DNA of 64,000 nucleotides from Bradymonas sediminis (GTDB lineage: Bacteria; Myxococcota_A; Bradymonadia; Bradymonadales; Bradymonadaceae): assembly GCF_003258315.1 (NCBI RefSeq), contig NZ_CP030032.1, positions 162,001 to 226,000 of the forward strand, written 5' to 3'. The stretch's first letter is position 1, and each line of letters starts with the position of its first letter. Below are positions 25,003-33,141 of the stretch, piece by piece. Below the pieces are notes generated by a model. That model was given only the letters and a program-made list of their open reading frames with translations, had not been told where the DNA came from and ran no database searches. The position numbers and the translations under genes are program-made.

Positions 25003-25473
25003 TTAGTTGCGGTGGGTGGCGGGGCTGGTGTGCAACTGCGGCGGCGTGGTGACGTCGACGTGTTTGATATGGTGGTCGCGCGGGGTTCCCAGGGCGATCC
25101 AGGCCGCGGCCATCAGCAAGATCATCGCCGCGGACACGGCCTCGTACGGGATAAACGAGCGGCGCGGCGCCTGTGGGTTGAAGAAGCGTCCGCCCGACTC
25201 GGCGCGGATGCGCGCCTGTACCTTGGTGAGAAAATCCGCGGGGAGCGGCTCGGCCGGCAGCGACTGCGTGGCGCCCATGATCTCACTGAAGGCGTCGAAT
25301 TCGCGGCGAAGTTCGGGGTCGCGCAGCAGTTCGGCGCGAAATTCATTTCGCTCCTGTGGGGTCATATCGTCTTCAAGATACGCGATAAATTGCATATCTT
25401 GGCGGGCGATATCCTCCAGGGAATCGAAGTCTTCGGGGAGTTCGGAGAGGTTGGATTTGGGTGATATGCTCAT
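25003..25473 (-). CDS. Anti-sigma factor (membrane-anchored)
   Basis: 156 residues. The N-terminal half (IARQDMQFIAYLEDDMTPQERNEF, ELLRDPELRREFDAF) has the helical layout of anti-sigma domains but lacks the zinc-binding His-x3-Cys-x2-Cys. It should therefore be a zinc-free anti-sigma factor. One membrane helix (YEAVSAAMILLMAAAWIALG) lies near residue 115, followed by a short His-rich periplasmic tail. It overlaps the upstream ECF sigma gene by 4 bases, the usual arrangement in which the membrane protein holds its sigma factor until a signal releases it. Confidence 0.86.
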   Translation of the reverse strand: MSISPKSNLSELPEDFDSLEDIARQDMQFIAYLEDDMTPQERNEFRAELLRDPELRREFDAFSEIMGATQSLPAEPLPADFLTKVQARIRAESGGRFFNPQAPRRSFIPYEAVSAAMILLMAAAWIALGTPRDHHIKHVDVTTPPQLHTSPATHRN

Positions 25474-26108
25474 GATTTACTCGCAGTATCAGTGAGTCCA
25501 GCGTTCTTCTTTTTAGCGCTCGCCGCGCCCGGGGCGTAGCGCGTGGCGACATAGTCTTTGAGCGCCGCGCGTGCCCGGTAGAGTCGGCTCTTTACGGTGC
25601 CCTCCGCGACCTCCAATGCCTCGGCGATCTCGGTGTAGCTCATATCCTCGACATCGCGCAGCACGACGACCGTGCGATGCTCTTCGGATAGGGTAGCCAG
25701 CCCGGCGTTGATGATGGTGTGCAGCTCGTTTCCCAGCGCGTGTTCATCGGGCTGGGCCATCGTATTCTGCGTGCCACTGGCCTGCAGGGTGGCGTCCGGG
25801 GTGTCTTCGAAATCCTGGTGCTTCTTATAGGAGCGCCGCTTTAGATATTTGACTCGATTGAGCGCTCGATTGCTCGCGATCCGGTAAATCCAGGTCGAGA
25901 ACTTCGACTCGCCGCGAAAAGAGTCAATATATTTAAAGACCGCTACGAAGACCTCCTGGGCCACATCCTCGGATTCCTCGCGGTCGCCCACGATGCGGTA
26001 GACGACGTTGAAGACCCGCTGCTGATACGCGGTCACCAGCTCGGTAAATGCGTCTTCGTCACGCTTTTTGAGCGCCGCAATTAATTGTCGCTCAGGTCGT
26101 GATATCAT
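25470..26108 (-). CDS. ECF (RpoE-type) RNA polymerase sigma factor
   Basis: 212 residues. Region 2 shows VTAYQQRVFNVVYRIVGDRE and ESEDVAQEVFVAVFKYIDSFRGE, with the STWIYRIASNRALNRVK -10 recognition segment. Region 4 shows LSEEHRTVVVLRDVEDMSYTEIAEALEVAEGTVKSRLYRARAALK. The linker is longer than average (about 40 residues, rich in Asp/Thr/Gln) and a Lys/Ala tail follows region 4. The downstream overlapping gene is its membrane anti-sigma factor. A GGAAC-N17-GTC site upstream suggests autoregulation. The likely trigger is envelope stress, by analogy. Confidence 0.95.
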   Translation of the reverse strand: MISRPERQLIAALKKRDEDAFTELVTAYQQRVFNVVYRIVGDREESEDVAQEVFVAVFKYIDSFRGESKFSTWIYRIASNRALNRVKYLKRRSYKKHQDFEDTPDATLQASGTQNTMAQPDEHALGNELHTIINAGLATLSEEHRTVVVLRDVEDMSYTEIAEALEVAEGTVKSRLYRARAALKDYVATRYAPGAASAKKKNAGLTDTASKS

Positions 26109-26163
26109 TTAGCGAGCCATCATCCATTCATCAGAGGCAATCGGTGACCACCACATGAAGGTA

Positions 26164-26188
26164 GACAGCGGTGGGGCGTCTGAGTTCC
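26164..26188 (-). promoter_or_regulatory. Putative ECF-type autoregulatory promoter
   Basis: On the minus strand GGAAC (26188-26184), a 17-base spacer and GTC (26166-26164, continuing GTCTAC) match the GGAAC...GTC boxes of many ECF promoters. The transcript would start about 45-50 bases before the sigma-factor ATG. The match is short and was found by eye, so it may be chance. Confidence 0.4.
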
Positions 26189-26197
26189 CAGGGGAGG

Positions 26198-26344
26198 TTA
26201 TGTTTTTTTGCGAGATTTCAGATATTCGAGCAGCAGGCGCAGCATAATATAGATGAAGATAAGCGCGCCCAGCCCGAGGGTGAACAGCGCCCACCGGGCG
26301 CTGATCTCCGATTTGGCGAGGATGGGGATGAGGTTTGGGAGCAT
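26198..26344 (-). CDS. Small single-pass membrane protein (48 residues)
   Basis: A 48-codon frame starts at ATG 26344. It has a short N-terminal part (MLPNLIPILAKSEISARWA), one hydrophobic helix (ALFTLGLGALIFIYIMLRLLL) and a basic tail (EYLKSRKKT). The helix plus positive tail is what a real bitopic microprotein looks like and is unlikely to arise by chance in out-of-frame GC-rich DNA. There is no clear ribosome site. It begins 39 bases after the stop of the CPBP protease gene on the same strand and may be coupled to it. No homologue is known to me. Confidence 0.5.
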   Translation of the reverse strand: MLPNLIPILAKSEISARWALFTLGLGALIFIYIMLRLLLEYLKSRKKT

Positions 26345-26383
26345 GGGGGCGTCCGGGGGCGAGGGGCTGTCGTCGATGAGACT

Positions 26384-27655
26384 TTAGAAAAAATGCGGCG
26401 CGGCGAGAAGGACCATCATATTGGCGGCGGCGTGGTAGACCACCGGCGCGACGATGGAGTCGGTACGCTCGCGCAGCCAACCAAAGGCGAGCGAGGGGAA
26501 GAAGACCGACGCCCGGCTGATGAGCAGCACCCCGCCGATGGGGATGAGCACGTGTCCCACCGCGAAGAGCAGGCTCACGGTGAGGTTCTCGGCCGAGATG
26601 CCCAGGATGCGCCGGCGCGGTTTGGGCGAGGGTTTATCGTCGCCCGCGGCGCTCTTTGCGCGCCTTAATACGCGCATATCAAAGAAATGTTTAAGCCGCG
26701 TCAGCAGGTAGCCGCGATAGAAGAACTCCTCGGGCAGGGCGATGAACATGATCTCGGTGAGCAGCCATAAGAGGACCCAGCCCAGGCCGCGTTTGACCGT
26801 GAGGATGCCGCTGCCGCGCGCCTCTTTGGGGCCCTGGAAGACCGCGATCGAGTCGCCGGTGTCGAGGTTTTTGGCGTGCACCTTGAGCATCTTCGGCACG
26901 GGCTCGCCCTTGCGGTGCTTGAAGATGATCTCGCTGTGCGCGTTCGCCTGGTCGAGGCGAATCGTCGCGCGGTTAGCGTCGGCGCTGTGCTCGCGCATGA
27001 GCTTTGCTGGGCCGCGGATATCGGGGGCGAGCGTCCGGTTTGCCTGCAAATACAGGTCGACCGGGCCGCTGCCGGAGGCCACGCCGATGCGCAGCGTCGA
27101 GCCCTGTGTCCACAGCCAGACCCGACCATTGCCGATCGCCGTGGTGGGGGTTTGGGCGCTCGTGTTGGCGGGGTTTGTGAGCGCGTCCCAACCCGCCGGG
27201 CGGCCCTTTATTTCGAGGGGCCATTGGTAAAAATTATCGCTCGAAAAATCGAGCTCATTGCCCAGGATCTGCTGCTGCCAGACGGCGTAGCCGATGGCGA
27301 ACGGGCCCAGGGTGAGCGCCGTGAAGAGTAGCCCCCAGAGGATGCCGCGCCCGGCGCGGGCGTAGGTCAGGCCGAAGTGGTCGAAGTCGGCGCGCAGGTG
27401 GCGCAGCCAAAAATACGGCACGCCCACGAAGATGCTGGCGACGAGCACGTAGAGGTTCTGCTGCACCAGCGGCACGACATTGCCCAGCAGCACGACGCCC
27501 AACACGAGCAGCAGGCTGAGCACGAAGATCAGGCTGACCTCGCGCGCGATGGTCTTGGGCTCCATCAGCTTCGACGGCGCGCCGGGGGCGCTCTCGTCGC
27601 TCGACGCGCTGAGGTCGGCTTCTTCGGCGGGGCTTAATTTATCGAAATCACTCAC
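26384..27655 (-). CDS. CPBP-family intramembrane metalloprotease with large inserted soluble domain
   Basis: 423 residues. Four or so membrane helices precede residue 130 and more follow residue 290. The three CPBP (Rce1/CAAX) motifs are intact: EEFFYRG with Glu309, Glu310 and Arg314; FAVGHVL with His368; and HAAAN with His408 and Asn412. Between the helices lies an insert of about 160 residues (130-290) with no membrane segment and a beta-rich look (GRVWLWTQGSTLRIGVA, AVFQGPKEARGSGILTV). The insert is not part of the core family and probably sits on the outer face. It overlaps the upstream lipoprotein gene by 4 bases. The substrate is unknown. Confidence 0.9.
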   Translation of the reverse strand: MSDFDKLSPAEEADLSASSDESAPGAPSKLMEPKTIAREVSLIFVLSLLLVLGVVLLGNVVPLVQQNLYVLVASIFVGVPYFWLRHLRADFDHFGLTYARAGRGILWGLLFTALTLGPFAIGYAVWQQQILGNELDFSSDNFYQWPLEIKGRPAGWDALTNPANTSAQTPTTAIGNGRVWLWTQGSTLRIGVASGSGPVDLYLQANRTLAPDIRGPAKLMREHSADANRATIRLDQANAHSEIIFKHRKGEPVPKMLKVHAKNLDTGDSIAVFQGPKEARGSGILTVKRGLGWVLLWLLTEIMFIALPEEFFYRGYLLTRLKHFFDMRVLRRAKSAAGDDKPSPKPRRRILGISAENLTVSLLFAVGHVLIPIGGVLLISRASVFFPSLAFGWLRERTDSIVAPVVYHAAANMMVLLAAPHFF

Positions 27656-28983
27656 GGCGTGGCCTCTTGAGAATCATCGTCCGAAAGGATGACTTGTTGC
27701 ACCGCGCGCACGCTGCGCAAGATGAGCGTATCTTCGATCTGTACCAGTGCCAGGGACCCGTACGAAACCGGTGAAAACCCTTTGATTTCGCCGGTTTCTG
27801 GGTCGAGCGCGAAGAGGCGATTGGGGCCCGACTCGCGGCGATGCAAGAGATATAGAGTGCCGTCGAGGGCCACCACCGGCGCCTGGTCCGGGCCGATCTT
27901 GGCCGCCCACAGGCGCTCGCCGGTTGTGGCGCGCAGGGCGTGAATGGTGTCGTCGATCTTTAGGAGTAAGAGGTCGAGAGCGGCCGAGACATAGCGCCAA
28001 TTTGGGTCGGGCGGGCCGGGCAATTCAAGCGTCCAGGCTTCGGAAAAATCGTCGAGATTATAGGCGCTCAGGTGCGGCGTCTCGGCGTGGGCGGAGGCGA
28101 AGAATAATTGCCCCGGGTGGGCGGCATAGAAGCTGGAGCGTCCGCCGACGTTGTCGAATTTGACCGCGCGCATTTCGACCCCGTTATAGGGATAGCGGCG
28201 CGTCAGGCGCTTGAGGGTCGCGCCGACGAGGCTGGTTGCGTTGGGCTGCGGCGTGATGCCCGACCAGAAGGGCATGATGCCGCTCCAGGTCACGCTGCCG
28301 GCCTCGGCGTCCACGCAGCTTGCCTGGGTGCCGCCCTGCCACAGGGTGCCGAAGCAGACCAGGCGCGGCAGCAGCGGCGCGATATAGGAGCTTCGGAAAT
28401 TCGCGCGGAAGTTCATCGCGTTGGCCGAGCGGTCCATCTGCGCGTGCCAGGCGAGTTGGCCGTCGGGGCCGTAGGCGAGCAGGCGCAGGTCCGAGGCCTC
28501 TTCGGGGTAGGCTTTTGTGGGGGAGTCGAGCTCGTCGTTCAACTTCGCCAGCGGCGTCGGGTAGGCGATATAGCGCGTGCCATCTTCGAGGCGCTCATAG
28601 GCCTCGGGGGCGCAGCCGGCGATGTGCAGCGCCCGGCGCGGACCATCTTTAAGCGGGAATTCTTGTTTAAGATGCCCGTCTTCTTCAAAAAGTTCGGCGC
28701 AGCCGGGGAATTTCTGGCTGGGCGTAAGCTTCAGCTGGGTGCGCAGCAACGGGTCGGGCGCGCGCAGATCGCGGGCCTCAAGGGGCGCGTCGGCCTGGGA
28801 CCATTTGAGCATCTTAAGCTTGGTTGAGCCCTCGGCGCTCGACTCGGCGTCCGCTGCGCGTGCGCTCTTTTGGGCGTCTTTTTTGCAGGCTGTCAGCGAA
28901 AACGCCGTCGCGAGCAAGGCGAGGCCGACGACGGCGCGAAGGCGGTGGGCGCGGGGCAACTTTGGGGGACTGAGCGCTTTCAA
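27652..28983 (-). CDS. Lipoprotein with PQQ-like beta-propeller features
   Basis: 443 residues. A signal sequence ends with the lipobox SLTACKK (Cys33). The C-terminal half carries repeated beta-propeller-type strands with the usual phrasing of PQQ-like repeats: TIHALRATTGERLWAAK, VVALDGTLYLLHRRESG, RLFALDPETGEIKGFSPVS. Conserved Cys pairs (FPGCAELF, IAGCAPEA, LVCFGTLW, ASCVDAE) suggest disulfides outside the cytoplasm. Such propellers often act as binding scaffolds. The gene overlaps the CPBP protease gene by 4 bases, so the lipoprotein and the membrane protease are made together. Whether it is a substrate or a partner is not known. Confidence 0.83.
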   Translation of the reverse strand: MKALSPPKLPRAHRLRAVVGLALLATAFSLTACKKDAQKSARAADAESSAEGSTKLKMLKWSQADAPLEARDLRAPDPLLRTQLKLTPSQKFPGCAELFEEDGHLKQEFPLKDGPRRALHIAGCAPEAYERLEDGTRYIAYPTPLAKLNDELDSPTKAYPEEASDLRLLAYGPDGQLAWHAQMDRSANAMNFRANFRSSYIAPLLPRLVCFGTLWQGGTQASCVDAEAGSVTWSGIMPFWSGITPQPNATSLVGATLKRLTRRYPYNGVEMRAVKFDNVGGRSSFYAAHPGQLFFASAHAETPHLSAYNLDDFSEAWTLELPGPPDPNWRYVSAALDLLLLKIDDTIHALRATTGERLWAAKIGPDQAPVVALDGTLYLLHRRESGPNRLFALDPETGEIKGFSPVSYGSLALVQIEDTLILRSVRAVQQVILSDDDSQEATP

Positions 28984-28984
28984 A

Positions 28985-31900
28985 TCAACGACTCCAATTT
29001 ACGAAATAAGTCTCGGGCTGTTCGATCAGCGAGCGGTACATCGGGTTGAGCGCCAGGCAGGCGTGACTGCCGAAGACCACGAGTTTTTGGCGCGCCCGGG
29101 TGAGGGTGACGTTGAGGCGGCGCTCGTCGGCCAAAAAATCACCCGCGCGCCCGGTTTTGACAAGGCTCACCAGGATGATATCGCGCTCACTGCCCTGAAA
29201 ACGCTCGACGGTGTCGACGTCGATGCGCCCGGCGTCGTCGGGGATGCGCTCGGTGAGCAGGTTTCGGAGCAGCTGCACCTGCGCGCGGAAGGGGCTGACG
29301 ATGCCGATCGAGAGCGGGTTGGCAGTGTCTTCGCCGGCCGCCGGCATTGCTTTGAGCATCGCCTCAACGGTCTCGATGATGGCCTCGGCCTCGCTCTCGT
29401 TATGCCGCGAGTTGTGGCGTTTGGTGAGCAGGGGGATGTCGCGATTGCCCGTGTCCGAAAGTTGGTCGGCCACGGGGTCGACGTTGACAAAGAGCAGGGC
29501 GTAGTCGGGTTGGAGCAGCTGTTGGGTGGCGTCGCGATCGGGCGTGGCGGCCAGGGTGTCGAAGGCGATTTGGCGAGCGCTGACCGAGGTGTGGGCGCGA
29601 AGGTTGCCGCCGTAAAAGGCGGCGTTGGAGAACGCCATGATCTGGGCGTGCATGCGGTATTGCTCGTCGAGCATGACGTAGGGAAGCCGGGTGATAAGGC
29701 GCTCAAAGAGGCTCTGGTTGAGCCCGGCGCACCCCAGCGTTTCGAGGTCGCGCGCGTCGGCCGCGGGCAGATCTTTGGGGCGCATCTCGGCCACAAAATT
29801 CGAGTGCGCCTGCTCGTTCTCGACGATCGGGGGAAGTTGGCGGTGGTCGCCGACCAGCACAAATCGCGCGCCCAGGTTAATCGCGGCGAGGGTCATGGGC
29901 TCGGTGATCTGGCCGGCCTCGTCGACGATGGCGACGTCGAAGGGGAGGTCGCCGCGCTGCTCGCGCAAGAAGCTCATCATCGGCGAGTTGGCGCAGCGAT
30001 GCGCGGTGCTCGCGATGACGTTGGCGTTGAGAAGATCGTCGGCGAGCAGGTCGAGTGAGACGATCTCTTCGGCCATCTCGGTGGTGAAAAATCGGCTCGG
30101 CGTGCGCCCGGAGTCGCGCAGTTTTCGCGCCAGATCGGGGCTCTTTTCAATGCCGCCGACGCGCACAAAATCATCGAAACCGATCTCGAGCAATTTTAGC
30201 AAGATCGTGTCGACGGCGGTGTTTGTGAACGCGGAGAGCAGCACCTTTTTGCCGCGCGCGACGAGCTCGCGCACCGCGTGGGCGATAACGGTGGTTTTGC
30301 CGGTGCCGGGCGGGCCCTGGATCAGCGCGCCGCCGGCGGTGCTCACCGCGCGCGCGACCGCCTGCTGCTGGCTGGGGTTGAGCTGGGCGGTCTTGGCGTC
30401 GGGGCGAAAGCGCGGGTCGGTCTCGGACAGGAGTTTCTGGGCCTGCGCGGACTCCGGTTTGAAGAGGATCGTGCGCCGCTCGGCGCTGCTTCGCTCCAGC
30501 GCGGCGTAGAGCGCGTGGTGGGCCTGACTAAAGCCGATGCGCGCCGGCAATTTATCGAGGATCCAGCCGTCGCCCAGCAGTTCGGAGGCGATGGGGGCGC
30601 CGCGCGTGGACATCGTGATCTGGGTGTCGGTGTGCGAGGCGTCGCGCTCGACCGAGACGACGCGGCCGCGCAGAATATGCGAGGTGTTAAAGTCGCCGCG
30701 GTGGGCCAGCACATAGTCGCCGGGGCGAAAGATGCGCGGGTCGTCTTCGCCGTTGGGTTTGTGGCGAAACGCGATGGAGCCGAATTCGGGGTAGGCCGCG
30801 ACCAATTCAAGGTTGTCGATCGCGTCGTAATTTTTCTTTCGCTCCTCAAGCCTGGCCGGGTGCAGCACCGCGCCGAGTTTGACGGTCGCCGCCCAGCGCT
30901 CCATCTCGATGAGGCGCACAAAATGGCGGTGCCAGGCCCAGGCGCGGGTCTCCAGGGTGTCGACCGCGTATTGGGCGTCGCCTTGGGTCGAGTAGGCTTG
31001 CTGGCGGTGGGCCAGGCCCAGGACCGAGGTTTGTTGCTCGCAGCGGTCGCGGCGGAATTTGCAGCCCGCGGAGTTACAGGCGCGCGGGTTCTGCATAAAA
31101 TACGGGACGTCGTAGCTATAATTCGGGTCAACGAAGCTGCGCAGGCAGGCGATGAGTTCGTTGCGCGCGCGCAGGATGCGCCGCTCGCGCGCGGTGTCCT
31201 GCATGGGCGCGGCTTTGAGGTTGCTAAAGCGCGAGTAGAGAAGATGGCCGGTGATCTCGAGGTCGCGCTCTTCGGCCAGGCCCTCCCACAAGAAACGGTA
31301 GAATTGGAGCTGGCTAAAATGGCCGTCCCAGGCGCGCCCGGTCTTGAGCTCGATGATCTGCAGCCCGTCGCGCGGGTCCTGTGAGACCAGGTCGACGCGG
31401 CCCTCGATGCCGTAGCGGGTCGAGTAGCGCGTGACCTCGACGTTGCGCCCGCTCCAGCCGACGCGATCTTCGTCGCTGGAGTTGGCGGTGCGCTTGGAGG
31501 TGAAGCGCTCGATATTGGCGAAATGCTGGCGCGCATCTTCGTAGAGCTCTTTTAGGTCGGAGTCCTGCAGGCCCGCGGCGAGCATATCGAGGCGAAGCTC
31601 GGCGACGCGCGTCTGGTAGGCGGTGTCGAAGTCGGGCGGGTTGGGCTCGACCAGATCGTCGAGCAATCCGTGGACGAGGTTACCGAAGACGAGCGGGCGA
31701 CTCGACGGTCCGCGGCTTCGCTGGTCGACCAGGAATCGGCTCGTGCAACCCTCGGCCTTGAGCACATCGCTGACGCTCATCGGCATATGTGGCTCGAGCA
31801 CCGGCAGCGTATTCTCCTGGCCGGTCAAAAACGGTTCGCCGGCCGAGTTGGTGATGACGCGGGCGTCCAGGAGGTTGAGCTCGCAGCCCTCCCACACCCA

Positions 31901-32995
31901 TTTGACGCTCTCAAAGACCTCGGGGGTCTGTTTTTGGTAGAAGAACGCCCCGATGCGACCCTCGTCGCGGGTCATATAAAATTTGATGCCCGCGCCAAGT
32001 TTGGGGTGCTCGAGCAGCTCGATCTCGGAGACGCGCGCGTGGAGCAATGAGATGGTCGTCGCGCCGCGTTCTAACTCGGCTTCGACCGAGTTGACCGGGG
32101 CGGCGGGCTCGGCCTCGGCGTCGGCTGGCTCGGCGGGGGCGCCGGTATAAAAAGGTTGGGGGACCGTGGCCGTGATGAGATCGGCGACGCGCCCGGGGCG
32201 GCGGGTCGGATCTTCGTGGAGGGCGTTATTGAGGGCCGGGATGGCGAAGGCGGGGAGGCCGGTGAAGCTCGGTCGCATCGCGCGCGCCTGGTCGGGCGTG
32301 AGCAGCAAACGCAGCAGCAGCCGTGCCAATCCGTAGATATCGCTGGCGGGCGTGGCGTGGCGCATCGCGACCTCGCAGCGCAGCTCCGGGGCGATCCATT
32401 CGGCGTGCGGGCCGCCGGTGAGCGCGGCGAAGTCGTCGCCAATCCAGCAGCCGGCGTCGAGGGTGCTCAACTCGGCGTTCGAGGCGTCGAGCCAGGTATT
32501 CCACGGGGCGATTGACCCGTGGACCAGGCCGCGGCGGTGCAGCCGCGCGGTGCTCTCGGCGATCGGGCGCCATAATTCGAGGGCCTGCGCCCAGCTCAAT
32601 CGCCAGGCGTCGGGGTGCTCGACGTGGTCGCAGCCCAGGAGTTTTCCCGGCGGCATTTGCGAGGCGATCCAGACCATATCGCCGTCTTTTTTCCAATAAC
32701 TCGGGCCCCACATATTCGGGTGATCGACCCGCGAGATCTCGGCCAATAGCGGCGAGATGCGCAGCATCGACTTGCCCAGGGGCAGGCGTCGCAAGAGGAA
32801 GTCGTGCCCATGGCGCTCCGAATCGCCCCGGATCGCGGCGCCCCTCACTCGCCAGACCGGACCGGTCGGGGCGATATAGAAGGGGGCGGTTTCGGCGAGG
32901 TTTTCTGGAATTGAAAAGGTGGAGAGCATCGGGCCACGAGGTGCAAAAGTGGTGATTAACATCGCAGTTTGAATCGCGTATTCATCGCAAACCAT
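28985..32995 (-). CDS. Pseudokinase - Dna2/Cas4-type nuclease - SF1 helicase fusion protein
   Basis: 1336 residues from the ATG at 32995, chosen for its AAGGAGG site. Residues 50-275 resemble a protein kinase but look inactive: HGSIAPWNTWLD replaces the HRDxxxxN loop, with Ser for the catalytic Asp. TLDAG stands for DFG, and APEL and SDIYGLARLLLRLL are kept. Residues 410-655 form a Dna2/Cas4-like PD-(D/E)xK nuclease with His442, Asp535 (GRVDLVS) and Glu549-x-Lys551 (IIELKTG). Cys417, Cys640, Cys645 and Cys652 probably hold an Fe-S cluster. Residues 870-1335 are an SF1 helicase: GPPGTGKTT, DEAGQI, VGDHRQLPP, LDEQYRMH, VERFQGSERDI, NVTLTRARQK. It begins one base after the lipoprotein start codon region and likely acts in DNA processing or defence. 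Confidence 0.88.
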   Translation of the reverse strand: MVCDEYAIQTAMLITTFAPRGPMLSTFSIPENLAETAPFYIAPTGPVWRVRGAAIRGDSERHGHDFLLRRLPLGKSMLRISPLLAEISRVDHPNMWGPSYWKKDGDMVWIASQMPPGKLLGCDHVEHPDAWRLSWAQALELWRPIAESTARLHRRGLVHGSIAPWNTWLDASNAELSTLDAGCWIGDDFAALTGGPHAEWIAPELRCEVAMRHATPASDIYGLARLLLRLLLTPDQARAMRPSFTGLPAFAIPALNNALHEDPTRRPGRVADLITATVPQPFYTGAPAEPADAEAEPAAPVNSVEAELERGATTISLLHARVSEIELLEHPKLGAGIKFYMTRDEGRIGAFFYQKQTPEVFESVKWVWEGCELNLLDARVITNSAGEPFLTGQENTLPVLEPHMPMSVSDVLKAEGCTSRFLVDQRSRGPSSRPLVFGNLVHGLLDDLVEPNPPDFDTAYQTRVAELRLDMLAAGLQDSDLKELYEDARQHFANIERFTSKRTANSSDEDRVGWSGRNVEVTRYSTRYGIEGRVDLVSQDPRDGLQIIELKTGRAWDGHFSQLQFYRFLWEGLAEERDLEITGHLLYSRFSNLKAAPMQDTARERRILRARNELIACLRSFVDPNYSYDVPYFMQNPRACNSAGCKFRRDRCEQQTSVLGLAHRQQAYSTQGDAQYAVDTLETRAWAWHRHFVRLIEMERWAATVKLGAVLHPARLEERKKNYDAIDNLELVAAYPEFGSIAFRHKPNGEDDPRIFRPGDYVLAHRGDFNTSHILRGRVVSVERDASHTDTQITMSTRGAPIASELLGDGWILDKLPARIGFSQAHHALYAALERSSAERRTILFKPESAQAQKLLSETDPRFRPDAKTAQLNPSQQQAVARAVSTAGGALIQGPPGTGKTTVIAHAVRELVARGKKVLLSAFTNTAVDTILLKLLEIGFDDFVRVGGIEKSPDLARKLRDSGRTPSRFFTTEMAEEIVSLDLLADDLLNANVIASTAHRCANSPMMSFLREQRGDLPFDVAIVDEAGQITEPMTLAAINLGARFVLVGDHRQLPPIVENEQAHSNFVAEMRPKDLPAADARDLETLGCAGLNQSLFERLITRLPYVMLDEQYRMHAQIMAFSNAAFYGGNLRAHTSVSARQIAFDTLAATPDRDATQQLLQPDYALLFVNVDPVADQLSDTGNRDIPLLTKRHNSRHNESEAEAIIETVEAMLKAMPAAGEDTANPLSIGIVSPFRAQVQLLRNLLTERIPDDAGRIDVDTVERFQGSERDIILVSLVKTGRAGDFLADERRLNVTLTRARQKLVVFGSHACLALNPMYRSLIEQPETYFVNWSR

Positions 32996-33141
32996 GCGGT
33001 TCGCCCCTCCTTGTATGATACCGGAGGCGCGATGCAAAGTGCGGCGGCCGGGATTTCGCGGGATGACGCGGGTGGATGGCACATTCCGCCGGGCTATGGC
33101 ATGAAAAGCCTGCTGATAATCTGAAGATTTAGGACCGAATT

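Noticed and set aside
33083-33141. Sigma-54-like TGGCATG...CTGCT element before the SDR gene
   Set aside because: The GG and GC elements are not at the fixed 10-base spacing required for a sigma-54 promoter.
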